A DNA stretch of 22,628 nt from Buchnera aphidicola (Lipaphis pseudobrassicae) (lineage in GTDB: Bacteria > Pseudomonadota > Gammaproteobacteria > Enterobacterales > Enterobacteriaceae). Each line of letters begins with the position of its first letter. The stretch's first letter is position 1. The DNA lies in assembly GCF_005081185.1 (NCBI RefSeq), contig NZ_CP034870.1, positions 543,807-566,434 on the forward strand, in the 5' to 3' direction. Below, piece by piece: positions 1 to 8,269 of this stretch. Position numbers and translations under genes: made by a program. The notes beneath the pieces were generated by a model. The model made no database searches and had not been told where the DNA came from. It saw only the letters and a list, made by a program, of their open reading frames with translations.

Positions 1-24
1 TTTTTTTTATAAACAATAAGATAA

Positions 25-52
25 ATAATACAGATCGAAAAAAAAGAGTCAA
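25..52 (-). promoter_or_regulatory. Strong sigma-70-like promoter pointing out of the window, probably for an rRNA unit
   Basis: On the minus strand TTGACT (positions 52-47) is followed by a 16-base spacer and TATTAT (30-25). Each hexamer matches the sigma-70 consensus at five of six positions. About 65 bases of AT-rich sequence lie between it and the aroE stop, including A/T tracts just upstream of the -35 that could act as an UP element. Transcription would start near position 18 and leave the window on the left. In E. coli the rrnD operon lies on this side of aroE in the same orientation, and in Buchnera a tRNA-Glu-23S-5S unit is reported next to aroE. An rRNA promoter is therefore the best inference, but the transcribed gene is not visible here. 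Confidence 0.7.
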
Positions 53-117
53 GTATTTTCTTCATTATTAATAAAAATTTCAAAAAGATAAAGATAATAT
101 AAAAAAATTACTTGTTC

Positions 118-945
118 TTATTTAATATTATCTTTTAAAATATCTATAATAGAATCTGTTTTTGGATAAATATTATGCCATAAAAAAAAAGAATTCGCAG
201 CTTGAAATACCAACATTCCTATACCATTAGAAAAAATATTAGATTTTTTTTTAACATATGTATTTAAACAAGATATACTTTTCGTATAATTCATATCATA
301 AAAACAAGTTTTATTTGAAATTAAAGATAAGTCTATAATATTTTTATTACTTTGATCATGTTTTGATGTGGCATTAATAATTAAATCAAAATGTTTTTTT
401 TTCAGCAAGTTCTTATTAAATACATTAATTATTCCATATTTATTAAATTGTAAAACTAGCTTTTCAGCATTCGACAAAGTTCTGTTTAAAATAAAAATTG
501 AACATCCAAACGATAATAAGGGGTAAAGAATACCTCTCACCGCTCCACCAGCACCAAGTATTAATACTAAAGATTTTTTTTTTATAAAATTTAATCTAAT
601 TAAATCAGATAACAATCCAATTCCATCTGTATTGTCTCCTAAAATGTATTTATTATCTACTTTTTTTAATGTATTAACAGATTGAGCAATTTTAGCTCTT
701 TCAGTTAATTGATCAGCGAATAAATAAGCTTCTTGCTTAAATGGTGCGGTAATATTTGCTCCTTTACCATTTTTTTTAAAAAATTCACTTACATAATAAA
801 AAAATTCACCTAATGGAATATTTATAGATTTATAATTATGAAAAATACCTGTTTGATTAGAAAAAAAACTATGAATTTCAGGTGATTTACTGTGATCAAT
901 TGGATTTCCAAATAAAGCATAATTAAAATTGTTACATTTAAGCAT
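118..945 (-). CDS. aroE: Shikimate 5-dehydrogenase (NADP-dependent)
   Basis: AroE reduces 3-dehydroshikimate to shikimate with NADPH, a cytosolic step towards chorismate and the aromatic amino acids that Buchnera supplies to its host. The 275-residue protein is close to the E. coli length (272). The substrate domain has NPIDHSKSP at 14-22, catalytic Lys70 in NITAPFK, and catalytic Asp107 in GDNTDG. The Rossmann domain has the glycine loop LGAGGA at 130-135 and the NRT motif typical of NADP binding. INATS and a C-terminal NGIGMLVFQAA segment complete the family pattern. The start overlaps the end of tsaC by 8 bases, so the two are translationally linked. The coding strand has a run of ten A (574-583), in frame here but prone to slippage. 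Confidence 0.97.
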   Translation of the reverse strand: MLKCNNFNYALFGNPIDHSKSPEIHSFFSNQTGIFHNYKSINIPLGEFFYYVSEFFKKNGKGANITAPFKQEAYLFADQLTERAKIAQSVNTLKKVDNKYILGDNTDGIGLLSDLIRLNFIKKKSLVLILGAGGAVRGILYPLLSFGCSIFILNRTLSNAEKLVLQFNKYGIINVFNKNLLKKKHFDLIINATSKHDQSNKNIIDLSLISNKTCFYDMNYTKSISCLNTYVKKKSNIFSNGIGMLVFQAANSFFLWHNIYPKTDSIIDILKDNIK

Positions 946-1510
946 AGCGAATTAACCTTCCATTAATAATATTAATAATCTTAGAAGGATTTTTTTCTAT
1001 ACCTATTTCTCCATGTAATAGTGGAAAATCTCTACCAAAATATTCAAAAACTTGTTCAGATGTAATACTAGGAGCCATATTGGTAACATTCGCACTTGTA
1101 GAAACTATGGCATTACCAAAAGTATTACATAATTTTATTATACTTATATGCGCACTGATGCGTACAGCTATAGTATTAAATTTACCTGTTATCCAAAAAG
1201 GAGCCTTTGAACTTGCTGGAAGTAAGAAAGTAAACGGTCCTGGCCAAAATGAAAAGATTTTTTTCTTTTGTTCTTTAGATAAAACATTCTCATTAATATA
1301 CATTTTAATTTGATTAAAATTTGAAGCTACTAATATAAGTCCTTTTTCTATATTTCTTTTTTTTAAATTTAATAGTTTTATTGTTGCTTCTTTACTATTA
1401 GGATCACAACCTAATCCAAACATAGACTCAGTAGGATATGCAATTACATTTTTACTTCGTAACACTTTTATACAAAATAAAAGTGAATTTAAAAAATGCT
1501 TTTTACTCAT
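938..1510 (-). CDS. tsaC: Threonylcarbamoyl-AMP synthase (YrdC/Sua5 family)
   Basis: TsaC makes threonylcarbamoyl-AMP from threonine, bicarbonate and ATP, the first step of the universal t6A37 modification in tRNAs reading ANN codons; TsaD with TsaB and TsaE transfers the group. The 190 residues equal the E. coli length as I recall it. Family motifs are visible: YPTESMFGLGCDP at 25-37, the nucleotide-binding K50-x-R52 pair with Lys56, SFWPGPFT at 87-94, and STSAN at 137-141. It lacks the Sua5 C-terminal domain, so it is the short form. The gene sits between smg and aroE. In E. coli yrdD lies between smg and tsaC and is missing here. An older name is rimN. Confidence 0.95.
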   Translation of the reverse strand: MSKKHFLNSLLFCIKVLRSKNVIAYPTESMFGLGCDPNSKEATIKLLNLKKRNIEKGLILVASNFNQIKMYINENVLSKEQKKKIFSFWPGPFTFLLPASSKAPFWITGKFNTIAVRISAHISIIKLCNTFGNAIVSTSANVTNMAPSITSEQVFEYFGRDFPLLHGEIGIEKNPSKIINIINGRLIRYA

Positions 1511-1565
1511 TAATCTTTTCTCACTATCAAATATTATGTTTTCTTTCTATAAAAAGAAAAAATAT

Positions 1566-2039
1566 TTAATGTATAATTTCTTCCTTAAAGTTAAATAATA
1601 AATTTTCTAATTTTTTATAAACTATCTCGCATCCAGGAATTGTAAACAATATTATTAATATAATCCATTTTAAATCTTCTAAATTTATTTCATTCACATC
1701 TAATTCCATAATTCTATCAATAATAATTTCACGTGTATCTAATGTTAATATTTCTAATTGTTCCAAAAAAAGTATAAAACCACGACAATCAGAATTTAAT
1801 TTAAACGATTCTTCTTGAGTATAAATTCGAATAGACATTTGTTTTGATAGCAAATTAATAGATGAAATAATATTTTTTTTATAACAAGATAATTTTTTCA
1901 ACCAACATAAAGCATTATAAATATCTCTTTTTTGAAATCCTGCATTTGATAAATCTTTTGTCAAATTATCATAATCAATAGAAATTTTAGGTTTACTATA
2001 TACATAAGTTTCAAATAAGTATATTAATACATTAAACAT
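1566..2039 (-). CDS. smg: Smg family protein (DUF494), function unknown
   Basis: This 157-residue protein has the same length as E. coli Smg and closely matches it: MFNVLIYLFETYVYS at the N-terminus, GFQKRDIYNALCWL near 34-47, SMRIYTQEE in the middle, CRGFILFLEQL, and a C-terminal DDLKW-like segment (LEDLKWIIL) with IPGCE. It is acidic, mostly helical, and has no signal peptide or clear membrane span. The biochemical role is not established; its survival in a strongly reduced genome suggests it matters. GAGGAT ends four bases before the ATG, which supports this start. It is the first gene of the leftward smg-tsaC-aroE group; the E. coli neighbour dprA is absent. Confidence 0.92.
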   Translation of the reverse strand: MFNVLIYLFETYVYSKPKISIDYDNLTKDLSNAGFQKRDIYNALCWLKKLSCYKKNIISSINLLSKQMSIRIYTQEESFKLNSDCRGFILFLEQLEILTLDTREIIIDRIMELDVNEINLEDLKWIILIILFTIPGCEIVYKKLENLLFNFKEEIIH

Positions 2040-2266
2040 TATATCCTCAATCAGATATTAAAAAATTTAAATATTTAGCAATGTATTTTAAATATATATA
2101 AACTTATTATAACTTTTATAAATATATAAATAATATAAAAAAATTTATAATATACTTTTTAATAGATTACATTAAAAATTTTATAAAAATAATCAAAGTA
2201 AACTTTTAATTATAATAAAAAAGTCTATACTAATATATAAAATTCAAGAATTTTAAATTTAAATCT
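2040..2266. promoter_or_regulatory. Divergent promoter region between smg and def
   Basis: This 227-base stretch is almost pure A/T and separates two divergent transcription units. It holds no open reading frame of note. A perfect TATAAT lies at 2211-2216 and a TATACT at 2226-2231 on the plus strand towards def; another TATAAT lies near 2105-2110 on the minus strand towards smg. None has a convincing -35 box at 16-18 bases, and such hexamers are common by chance at this composition. That promoters are here follows from the gene layout; the exact sites are guesses. Confidence 0.4.
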
Positions 2267-2782
2267 ATGTCTTTTCTAAAAATATTATATTATCCAGATA
2301 AGCGTTTAAGGCTCATAGCCAAACCCGTAAAAAAAATCGATACAACAATCAAGCATATTGTAAATAACATGATTGATACAATGCATCAAGAAGAAGGAAT
2401 TGGTTTAGCTGCAACTCAAGTAAATATTCAATTACAAATTGTCGTAGTTAAAAAAATGGAAGAACAAAAAGATAATTTGATACTGATTAACCCAGTGATT
2501 GTCAAAAAAAAAGGTCATATTAGTATTGAAGAAGGATGCTTATCAATTCCAAAGTATCGTGCTACTGTTCCTAGATCAAATTATATAAAGGTAAGAGCCA
2601 TTAACATATATGGAAAAGCAATAGAAATAGAAGCAAAATCAATAGTTTCAATTTGCATACAACATGAAATAGATCATCTTCATGGAAGATTGTTTATTGA
2701 TTATTTATCAAAATTTAAACAAGATAGAATTGAAAAAAAATTTAAAAAAATTAAAAAACAAAAAAATTTATTAAAGGAATAA
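2267..2782 (+). CDS. def: Peptide deformylase
   Basis: Def removes the N-formyl group from nascent proteins at the ribosome exit, using a bound metal (iron in E. coli). At 171 residues it is close to E. coli Def (169). All three family motifs are present: GIGLAATQ at 44-51, EGCLS at 89-93 with metal ligand Cys91, and QHEIDH at 132-137 with ligands His133 and His137 and catalytic Glu134. The C-terminus ends in a lysine-rich helix. Its stop is 7 bases before the start of fmt, whose product adds the group that Def removes, as in E. coli. Confidence 0.98.
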   Translation: MSFLKILYYPDKRLRLIAKPVKKIDTTIKHIVNNMIDTMHQEEGIGLAATQVNIQLQIVVVKKMEEQKDNLILINPVIVKKKGHISIEEGCLSIPKYRATVPRSNYIKVRAINIYGKAIEIEAKSIVSICIQHEIDHLHGRLFIDYLSKFKQDRIEKKFKKIKKQKNLLKE

Positions 2783-2789
2783 TATAAAT

Positions 2790-3734
2790 TTGAAAAAACT
2801 AAAAATTATTTTTGCTGGAACAGAATATTTTTCTGCCGAACATCTAAAAATGTTAATCGATTCATCACAATCGATAGTATCAGTCATTACAAAACCAGAT
2901 CTTCCTTCTGGTAGAGGACAAAAAATTACTTTTTCTCCTGTAAAAAAAATGTCTATAAAAAAGCATATTCCTGTTTTACAACCTTCAAATTTACATGATA
3001 AAATATTTCGAGAAACACTGTTAAAACTCCATGCAGATATAATGATTGTAGTATCCTATGGGAAAATAATACCAAAAGAAATTTTAACAATGTTTCCAAA
3101 AGGATGTATTAATGTTCATGCTTCACTATTACCAAGATGGAGAGGACCAACTCCTATTCAATCATCAATTTTATATGGTGATAAAAAAACAGGTATTAGT
3201 ATAATTAAAATGAATGAAAAAGTCGATGCTGGTAATATACTACATTCTATTGAATGTAATATATCTTTAAAAGATACATCTCAAAGTTTATCATATAAAT
3301 TAATGAAAATTGGAGTGCAAGCATTATCAGATGTTTTAACAAAAATTTCTCAAGATATAATTATTGAAAAAAAACAAAATGAAAAATATGCAATTTTATC
3401 AAAAAAAATTTATAAAAAAGACGGTTTGTTAAACTGGAATTCAAAAGCAATTAAATTAGAACGTTTAATACGAGCATTCAATCCATGGCCTGTTTGTCAT
3501 TTTATTATCAATAATAAAATAATAAAAGTATGGGAGGCAGAAGTTATTTTCAGTTCTAAACCTAATTTAAAAATAGGAGAAATTTTATTTTTTAATAAAC
3601 ATGGAATTCAAATAAATACATCCGATAAAATACTAAATATTCAAAAATTACAATTTCCTGGAAAAAAGATTATGGATGTAAAAAATATATTTTTTTCAAA
3701 AAACAATTTCTTTAGAATTGGTATGATTATATAA
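2790..3734 (+). CDS. fmt: Methionyl-tRNA formyltransferase
   Basis: Fmt transfers a formyl group from 10-formyl-tetrahydrofolate to Met on initiator tRNA. The 314 residues are near the E. coli length. The N-terminal domain starts with KIIFAGTEYFS (5-15); the formyltransferase core has NVHASLLPRWRG at 108-119 with Asn108 and His110, and Asp146 in KVDAGN. The C-terminal tRNA-binding domain has FNPWPV. The start is TTG at 2790: no in-frame ATG lies near enough upstream, the next internal Met (21) would cut off the conserved FAGT strand, and AAAGGA (2773-2778) lies 11 bases upstream inside the def end. Genes that follow fmt in E. coli (rsmB, trkA, mscL and others) are absent; rplQ converges directly. 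Confidence 0.97.
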   Translation: MKKLKIIFAGTEYFSAEHLKMLIDSSQSIVSVITKPDLPSGRGQKITFSPVKKMSIKKHIPVLQPSNLHDKIFRETLLKLHADIMIVVSYGKIIPKEILTMFPKGCINVHASLLPRWRGPTPIQSSILYGDKKTGISIIKMNEKVDAGNILHSIECNISLKDTSQSLSYKLMKIGVQALSDVLTKISQDIIIEKKQNEKYAILSKKIYKKDGLLNWNSKAIKLERLIRAFNPWPVCHFIINNKIIKVWEAEVIFSSKPNLKIGEILFFNKHGIQINTSDKILNIQKLQFPGKKIMDVKNIFFSKNNFFRIGMII

Positions 3735-3770
3735 AATAACTTTTTGATTTTTTTAAAAATACATGTCAAC

Positions 3771-3803
3771 AAAAAAATAGCAAACGGTAATTTTCCGTTT
3801 GCT
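3771..3803 (-). terminator. Rho-independent terminator of the alpha operon (possibly bidirectional)
   Basis: AGCAAACGG (3779-3787) and CCGTTTGCT (3795-3803) form a perfect 9-bp stem with a 7-base loop. Read on the minus strand, after rplQ, the stem is followed by ATTTTTTT, a classic U-tract, placing the end of the S10-spc-alpha gene block 15 bases past the rplQ stop. On the plus strand, after fmt, the stem is followed only by TTTAG, so termination of fmt transcripts there would be weaker. Confidence 0.85.
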
Positions 3804-3818
3804 TTAGAAAAAAATTTT

Positions 3819-4211
3819 TTATTTTTTTGCAATAACTTCTTTTTTGGTTTTTTTCACACGATCAACTAATTCAATATAAGCCATAGGAGCTTTATCACCT
3901 GATCTAAAACCACATTTTAAAATACGTGTATAACCACCTGATCTACTAATAAAACTAGGACCTAATGTTTTAAATAATTTTGCTACTATTTCATTATCAC
4001 GAATACGAGAAAATACTAATCGTCTATGTGCAATAGTATCTACTTTAGATAAAGTTATGATAGGTTCTGCAACGCGCCTTAATTCTTTTGCTTTTGCAAG
4101 TGTAGTTTTAATAATCTCATGTAAAAAAAGTGAACATGTCATATTTTTCAGCATAGCATTGAGATGACTACGATTACGACTTAATTGTCGACCTCTTTTT
4201 CTATGACGCAT
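3819..4211 (-). CDS. rplQ: 50S ribosomal protein L17
   Basis: L17 binds domain III of 23S rRNA near the peptide exit. At 130 residues it is slightly longer than E. coli L17 (127), with a lysine-rich tail instead of the acidic alanine-rich one. Conserved blocks are [13 protein letters not shown] at 1-13, [16 protein letters not shown] at 31-46 and [15 protein letters not shown] at 92-106. It is the last gene of the alpha operon, 42 bases after rpoA, with AAAGGA before its ATG and a strong terminator after it. Confidence 0.98.
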   Translation of the reverse strand: MRHRKRGRQLSRNRSHLNAMLKNMTCSLFLHEIIKTTLAKAKELRRVAEPIITLSKVDTIAHRRLVFSRIRDNEIVAKLFKTLGPSFISRSGGYTRILKCGFRSGDKAPMAYIELVDRVKKTKKEVIAKK

Positions 4212-4253
4212 AGATTTGTCCTTTATATAAAAATATCTTTAAAATATATAAAA

Positions 4254-5243
4254 TTATTCATCTAAAATACTTGATGGCGGCCAATTTTCTAATCTCATTC
4301 CAAGAGATAAATTTCGAGAAGCTAGTATATCTTTAATTTCAGTTAAAGACTTCTTTCCTAAATTAGGTGTTTTTAAAAGCTCTACTTCAGTTCTTTGTAC
4401 TAAATCACCAATATAATGTATTGCTTCAGCTTTAAGACAATTAGCAGATCTTACTGTTAGTTCTAAATCATCTACAGGACGTAATAAAATAGGTTCGAAT
4501 TCAGGTTTTACTTCTTTTATTTCAGGTTCACGAACATCTCTTAAATCAACGAATGCTTCTAATTGTTCTGCTAAAATAGTAGCAGCTCGACGAATTGCTT
4601 CTTCTGGATCAATAGTACCATTTGTTTCCATTTCAATGATTAACTTATCTAAATCTGTTCTTTGTTCTACACGAGCAGCTTCTACATTATAAGAAATTCG
4701 ATCTATTGGACTATAGCAAGCATCTACTAATAAACAACCAATAGGACGTGAACTATCTTCTATATGAACCCTAGAAGACGCTGGAATATAACCTCTACCA
4801 CGTTGTACTTTTATTCGCATTTCAATAGAAGCTTTTTCATAAGTTAAATGACAAATTATATGTTCTGGATTAATAATTTCTACATCTCCGTCATGCATAA
4901 TATCTGCAGCTGTAACACAACCAATACCAGATTTTTTTAATGTAAGAAAAACTTCGTCTTTTCCATATACTTTAACAGCTAATCTTTTTAAATTTAATAA
5001 TATTTCTAAAATATCTTCTTGTATACCCTCTTTGGTACTATATTCATGAAGCACGCCGTCAATTTCAACTTCAGTTACAGCACATCCAGGCATAGAAGAA
5101 AGAAGAATTCTTCGTAATGCATTGCCAAGTGTATGACCAAATCCTCTTTCTAATGGTTCTAAAGTTACTTTCGTATGAGTCGTACTAATTTGTTCGATAT
5201 CTACAAGTCGGGGTTTCAAAAGACCTATAATAGCATTCTGCAT
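4254..5243 (-). CDS. rpoA: DNA-directed RNA polymerase subunit alpha
   Basis: Alpha dimerises to start assembly of core RNA polymerase. The 329 residues equal E. coli alpha, so E. coli numbering applies. The N-terminal domain has the dimer segment around [17 protein letters not shown] (34-50). The C-terminal domain is intact: Arg265 lies in TVRSANC (263-269), with [12 protein letters not shown] around 292-305, the residues used for UP-element DNA and activator contact. The domain is nearly identical to that of E. coli. The gene lies between rpsD and rplQ as in the E. coli alpha operon. Confidence 0.99.
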   Translation of the reverse strand: MQNAIIGLLKPRLVDIEQISTTHTKVTLEPLERGFGHTLGNALRRILLSSMPGCAVTEVEIDGVLHEYSTKEGIQEDILEILLNLKRLAVKVYGKDEVFLTLKKSGIGCVTAADIMHDGDVEIINPEHIICHLTYEKASIEMRIKVQRGRGYIPASSRVHIEDSSRPIGCLLVDACYSPIDRISYNVEAARVEQRTDLDKLIIEMETNGTIDPEEAIRRAATILAEQLEAFVDLRDVREPEIKEVKPEFEPILLRPVDDLELTVRSANCLKAEAIHYIGDLVQRTEVELLKTPNLGKKSLTEIKDILASRNLSLGMRLENWPPSSILDE

Positions 5244-5271
5244 ATAATCCTCTATTTAATATTAAACTTTA

Positions 5272-5892
5272 CTATTTAGAATAAAGTTCAACAATCAAGT
5301 GTTCATTGATCTCTGCAGATAAATCAGAACGTTCAGGAAATCTTTTAAATATACCTTCCATTTTAGTCGGATCAACTTCTAACCAAATTGGTTTTTCTCT
5401 TTGTTCAACCAGTATTAATGACGCTTTTATACGTGATTGATTTTTAGATTTACTTCTGACTGACACGCGATCATTAGGAGATATTTGATATGAAGCTATA
5501 TTGACAATTTTATCATTTACCATAATAGATTTATGATTGATTAATTGTCTTGATTCAGCGCGTGTACAACCAAATCCCATTCGATACACTACATTATCTA
5601 ATCTACTTTCTAATAACTGTAACAAATTAGCGCCAGTATTTCCCTTTAAACTAACTGCAAGTTTATAATATATCTTAAACTGACGTTCTAAAACGCCATA
5701 TAAACGACGAACTTTTTGTTTTTCACGTAATTGAGTGGCATAATCAGATAATCTAGGTTTTCGAATTCCATGTTGTCCAGGAGGTTGCTCTAGTTTACAT
5801 TTTGATTCTATTGCACGAAGACCTGACTTTAAAAACAAATCAGTTCCTTCACGTCGACTTAATTTTAATTTTGGACCTAAATATTTCGCCAT
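5272..5892 (-). CDS. rpsD: 30S ribosomal protein S4
   Basis: S4 is a primary 16S rRNA binder that starts assembly of the 5' domain; in E. coli it also represses translation of the alpha operon. I place the start at the ATG at 5892, giving [16 protein letters not shown] and 206 residues, the E. coli length. The reading frame can be extended four codons to a TTG at 5904, but those bases contain the Shine-Dalgarno GGAG (5899-5902), six bases before the ATG. The S4 domain segment with [11 protein letters not shown] and [11 protein letters not shown] is intact, as is the C-terminal [11 protein letters not shown]. Confidence 0.98.
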   Translation of the reverse strand: MAKYLGPKLKLSRREGTDLFLKSGLRAIESKCKLEQPPGQHGIRKPRLSDYATQLREKQKVRRLYGVLERQFKIYYKLAVSLKGNTGANLLQLLESRLDNVVYRMGFGCTRAESRQLINHKSIMVNDKIVNIASYQISPNDRVSVRSKSKNQSRIKASLILVEQREKPIWLEVDPTKMEGIFKRFPERSDLSAEINEHLIVELYSK

Positions 5893-5919
5893 TTTATTCT
5901 CCAATACTTGCTAAAAAAG

Positions 5920-6312
5920 TTACACACGACGTTTTTTAGGTGGACGACATCCATTATGAGGAATTGGTGTTACATCAGTTATATTTGTAATACGAAATCC
6001 AGCAGCGTTTAATGCTCGAATAGTCGATTCTCTTCCTGGACCAGGCCCTTTCACCATAACTTCTAGATTTTTTATACCATAGTCTTTTACAATTTCAGCA
6101 CATCGTTCTGCTGCAATTTGTGCCGCAAAGGGAGTGGATTTACGAGAACCTCTAAAACCAGAACCACCAGAAGTAGCCCAACCTAAAGAATTTCCTTGTC
6201 TATCTGTAATAGTTACAATGGTATTATTAAAAGAAGCATGAATATGTGCTATACCATCTAAAATTTGTTTTTTTACACGTTTCCGTGTACGAATTACTGA
6301 ATTTTTTGCCAT
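5920..6312 (-). CDS. rpsK: 30S ribosomal protein S11
   Basis: S11 sits on the 30S platform near the mRNA exit and the E site. It has 130 residues (E. coli 129). Conserved blocks are [15 protein letters not shown] at 23-37, [18 protein letters not shown] at 48-65, the signature [13 protein letters not shown] at 89-101, and the basic tail [13 protein letters not shown] at 118-130. It lies 17 bases after rpsM and 27 before the S4 start, within the alpha operon. Confidence 0.98.
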   Translation of the reverse strand: MAKNSVIRTRKRVKKQILDGIAHIHASFNNTIVTITDRQGNSLGWATSGGSGFRGSRKSTPFAAQIAAERCAEIVKDYGIKNLEVMVKGPGPGRESTIRALNAAGFRITNITDVTPIPHNGCRPPKKRRV

Positions 6313-6329
6313 TATGAAAATTACCTAAA

Positions 6330-6686
6330 TTATTTTTTTATTGGTTTTCTAGGACCTTTACAAGTTCTAGCATTAGTTTTCGTCCTCTGTCCATGCACTG
6401 GAAGATGTCTTCGATGACGTAAACCACGATAACAACCAAGATCAATTAAACGTTTAATATTTAAAGTTTTTTCTCTCCGTAAATCACCTTCAATAACATA
6501 TTTCGCAACATTAATCCTTAATAATTCAATTTGTTCTTCATTCAAATCTGTGATTTTAGAATTTTCAGAAATTTTTACAATAGAACAAATAAGTTTAGAA
6601 CGTTTTTTTCCAATTCCGTATATTGCGGTTAATGCAATTACAGTATGTTTATTTTCTGGGATGTTAATGCCTGCAATACGTGCCAT
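6330..6686 (-). CDS. rpsM: 30S ribosomal protein S13
   Basis: S13 lies in the head of the 30S subunit, forms bridges to the 50S subunit and touches P-site tRNA through its C-terminal tail. The 118 residues equal the E. coli length. The N-terminus [14 protein letters not shown], the helix-hairpin-helix segment IYGIGKKRS (22-30), and the signature [19 protein letters not shown] (86-104) are present, with a basic KGPRKPIKK end. It is the first gene of the alpha operon. GAGG (6696-6699) lies nine bases before the ATG, directly after a perfect 8-bp stem-loop. Confidence 0.98.
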   Translation of the reverse strand: MARIAGINIPENKHTVIALTAIYGIGKKRSKLICSIVKISENSKITDLNEEQIELLRINVAKYVIEGDLRREKTLNIKRLIDLGCYRGLRHRRHLPVHGQRTKTNARTCKGPRKPIKK

Positions 6687-6702
6687 ATTCTAAAACCTCA
6701 TG

Positions 6703-6721
6703 TATTGATCATAGATCAATA
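6703..6721 (-). promoter_or_regulatory. Perfect stem-loop before rpsM (alpha operon leader)
   Basis: TATTGATC and GATCAATA pair over 8 bp around a 3-base loop. The hairpin ends 16 bases before the rpsM ATG and four bases before the Shine-Dalgarno GAGG, so it could affect ribosome loading. In E. coli this site holds the S4-binding pseudoknot that controls the alpha operon. The sequence here does not resemble that element in any way I recognise, so a regulatory role is only inferred. Confidence 0.5.
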
Positions 6722-6747
6722 TCTTATGAAAAATATTTTTTTAAAAA

Positions 6748-6753
6748 ATTATA
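6748..6753 (-). promoter_or_regulatory. Possible -10 box of an alpha operon promoter
   Basis: A perfect TATAAT lies on the minus strand in the 95-base gap between rpmJ and rpsM, at the ancestral spc/alpha border. No good -35 hexamer lies at 16-18 bases. Given the base composition this could be chance; the location is the main support. Confidence 0.3.
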
Positions 6754-6781
6754 CAAAAAACTAATTTCAATCGGATAAAAA

Positions 6782-6898
6782 TTAACCTTGACGTTGTTTA
6801 TGCTTTGGGTTGTTACTACAAATCACTCGTACAACATTATGTCTTCGTATAATTTTACAATTTCTACATAGTGTTTTTACAGAAGCTTGTACTTTCAT
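6782..6898 (-). CDS. rpmJ: 50S ribosomal protein L36
   Basis: I translated this 38-residue protein by hand. It begins [20 protein letters not shown] and ends [12 protein letters not shown], the same length as E. coli L36 and clearly homologous. It is the zinc-binding form: Cys11, Cys14, Cys27 and His33 make the ribbon. L36 binds 23S rRNA near the L7/L12 stalk base late in 50S assembly. It is the last gene of the spc operon, 40 bases after secY, with AAGGAAA before the ATG, and a 95-base gap separates it from rpsM. Confidence 0.97.
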   Translation of the reverse strand: MKVQASVKTLCRNCKIIRRHNVVRVICSNNPKHKQRQG

Positions 6899-6938
6899 TA
6901 TAATTTCCTTTAATATTCTTTTTAAGTGTTTTACTTTT

Positions 6939-8258
6939 TTAACTCAAATTAGATTTTTTTAATATAGAATCGTATTGATTCGACATCATCAATGTTTGAA
7001 TTTGACTAATAAAATCTATAATAACAACAACAACAATCAGTAAGGAAGTACCACCAAAATAAAATGGAACATTCATGAAAGTTTTCATAAATTCTGGCAT
7101 CAAACAAATAAAAGTAATATAAAAAGAACCAAAAAATGTCAGTCTTAACATAATTTTATTAATATATTTAGTAGTTTGTTCACCAGGCCTAATTCCTGCA
7201 ATAAAAGCACCTGACTTCTTTAGGTTATCAGCTGTTTCACGAGGATTAAACACTAATCCTGTATAAAAAAAACAAAAAAATACTATTGCAGATACATATA
7301 AAACTAAATATAAAGGATGATTAGGTTGTAAATAAAGAGAAATAACGTTTAAAAAATTCCATTGATGACTTAAGTTAAACCATGATATAATCGTAATTGG
7401 AAAAAGAAGTACACTAGATGCAAAAATAGCAGGTATTACACCTGACATATTAATCTTTAAAGGCAAATGAGTATTTTGAGCAGAATAAATACGTCGACCA
7501 CGTTGACGATGAGCGTAATGTACAACAATTTTTCTTTGTGCTCGTTCAATAAAAACCACAAGAAAAACAACTAAAAACATTAATAATAAAATAAATAAAA
7601 AAAATAAAAAATGTAAATTTCCTTGTCTAGTCTGTTCAATAGTATTACTTATCGATGCTGGCAAACCTGCTATAATTCCAACAAAAATAATAATTGAAAT
7701 TCCATTTCCAATACCACATTCTGTAATTAATTCACCTAGCCACATTAAAAACATAGTACCCGTAACTAAACTAACAATTGCCGTTAAATAAAAATAGTAA
7801 TCAAGATTTATTATAATAGTATGCATACCTGAAAAATTCGGTAAACTTGTAGCAATTCCAATAGATTGTAATAAAGATAATATTAAAGTAGCATATCTAG
7901 TATACTGATTTATCTTATGACGTCCAGATTCTCCTTCTTTCTTAATTTCAGATAAAGTTGGATGTACTAATGTTAACAATTGAATAATAATAGAAGCTGA
8001 TATATACGGCATTATACCTAAAGAAAAAATAGAAGCTCGACTTAACGCACCACCAGAAAACATATTAAACATATCAACGATAGTACCTTTTTGTTCATTT
8101 AATATTTTAGATAAAATTGTAGTATCAATTCCAGGAATTGGAATAAAAGAACCAATACGAAATACAATTATAGCTATAATTAAAAAGACAATTCTTTGTT
8201 TTAGTTCACAAAAGTTTTTTTTAGTATTTTTAAAATTTAACGCTAATTGTTTTACCAT
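6939..8258 (-). CDS. secY: Protein translocase subunit SecY
   Basis: SecY forms the inner-membrane protein-conducting channel with SecE and SecG, driven by SecA. At 439 residues it is four shorter than E. coli SecY at the C-terminus. I see ten membrane segments, roughly 22-40, 74-98, 122-141, 153-175, 185-205, 215-237, 272-293, 315-336, 371-391 and 399-417, with plug-region residues near 60-72. Both signatures are present, around [14 protein letters not shown] (76-89) and [16 protein letters not shown] (174-189). The cytosolic loop between segments 8 and 9 keeps [20 protein letters not shown] (338-357), including Arg357, needed for SecA-driven transport in E. coli. It lies 11 bases after rplO. 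Confidence 0.98.
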   Translation of the reverse strand: MVKQLALNFKNTKKNFCELKQRIVFLIIAIIVFRIGSFIPIPGIDTTILSKILNEQKGTIVDMFNMFSGGALSRASIFSLGIMPYISASIIIQLLTLVHPTLSEIKKEGESGRHKINQYTRYATLILSLLQSIGIATSLPNFSGMHTIIINLDYYFYLTAIVSLVTGTMFLMWLGELITECGIGNGISIIIFVGIIAGLPASISNTIEQTRQGNLHFLFFLFILLLMFLVVFLVVFIERAQRKIVVHYAHRQRGRRIYSAQNTHLPLKINMSGVIPAIFASSVLLFPITIISWFNLSHQWNFLNVISLYLQPNHPLYLVLYVSAIVFFCFFYTGLVFNPRETADNLKKSGAFIAGIRPGEQTTKYINKIMLRLTFFGSFYITFICLMPEFMKTFMNVPFYFGGTSLLIVVVVIIDFISQIQTLMMSNQYDSILKKSNLS

Positions 8259-8269
8259 TTTTTTATTGC

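Noticed and set aside
1080..1313. 77-codon frame on the plus strand inside tsaC
   Set aside because: It is antisense to a clear gene, has no recognisable protein features, and is a by-product of the opposite frame.
1539..1560. 8-bp A/T-rich hairpin (TTTTCTTT/AAAGAAAA) between smg and tsaC
   Set aside because: It has only one G-C pair and no U-tract in either direction; such palindromes arise easily at this composition, and the genes on both sides run the same way.
3641..3832. 63-codon minus-strand frame over the fmt end and the terminator
   Set aside because: It is antisense to fmt, runs through the hairpin, and is rich in Phe, Lys and Ile as random AT-rich sequence would be.
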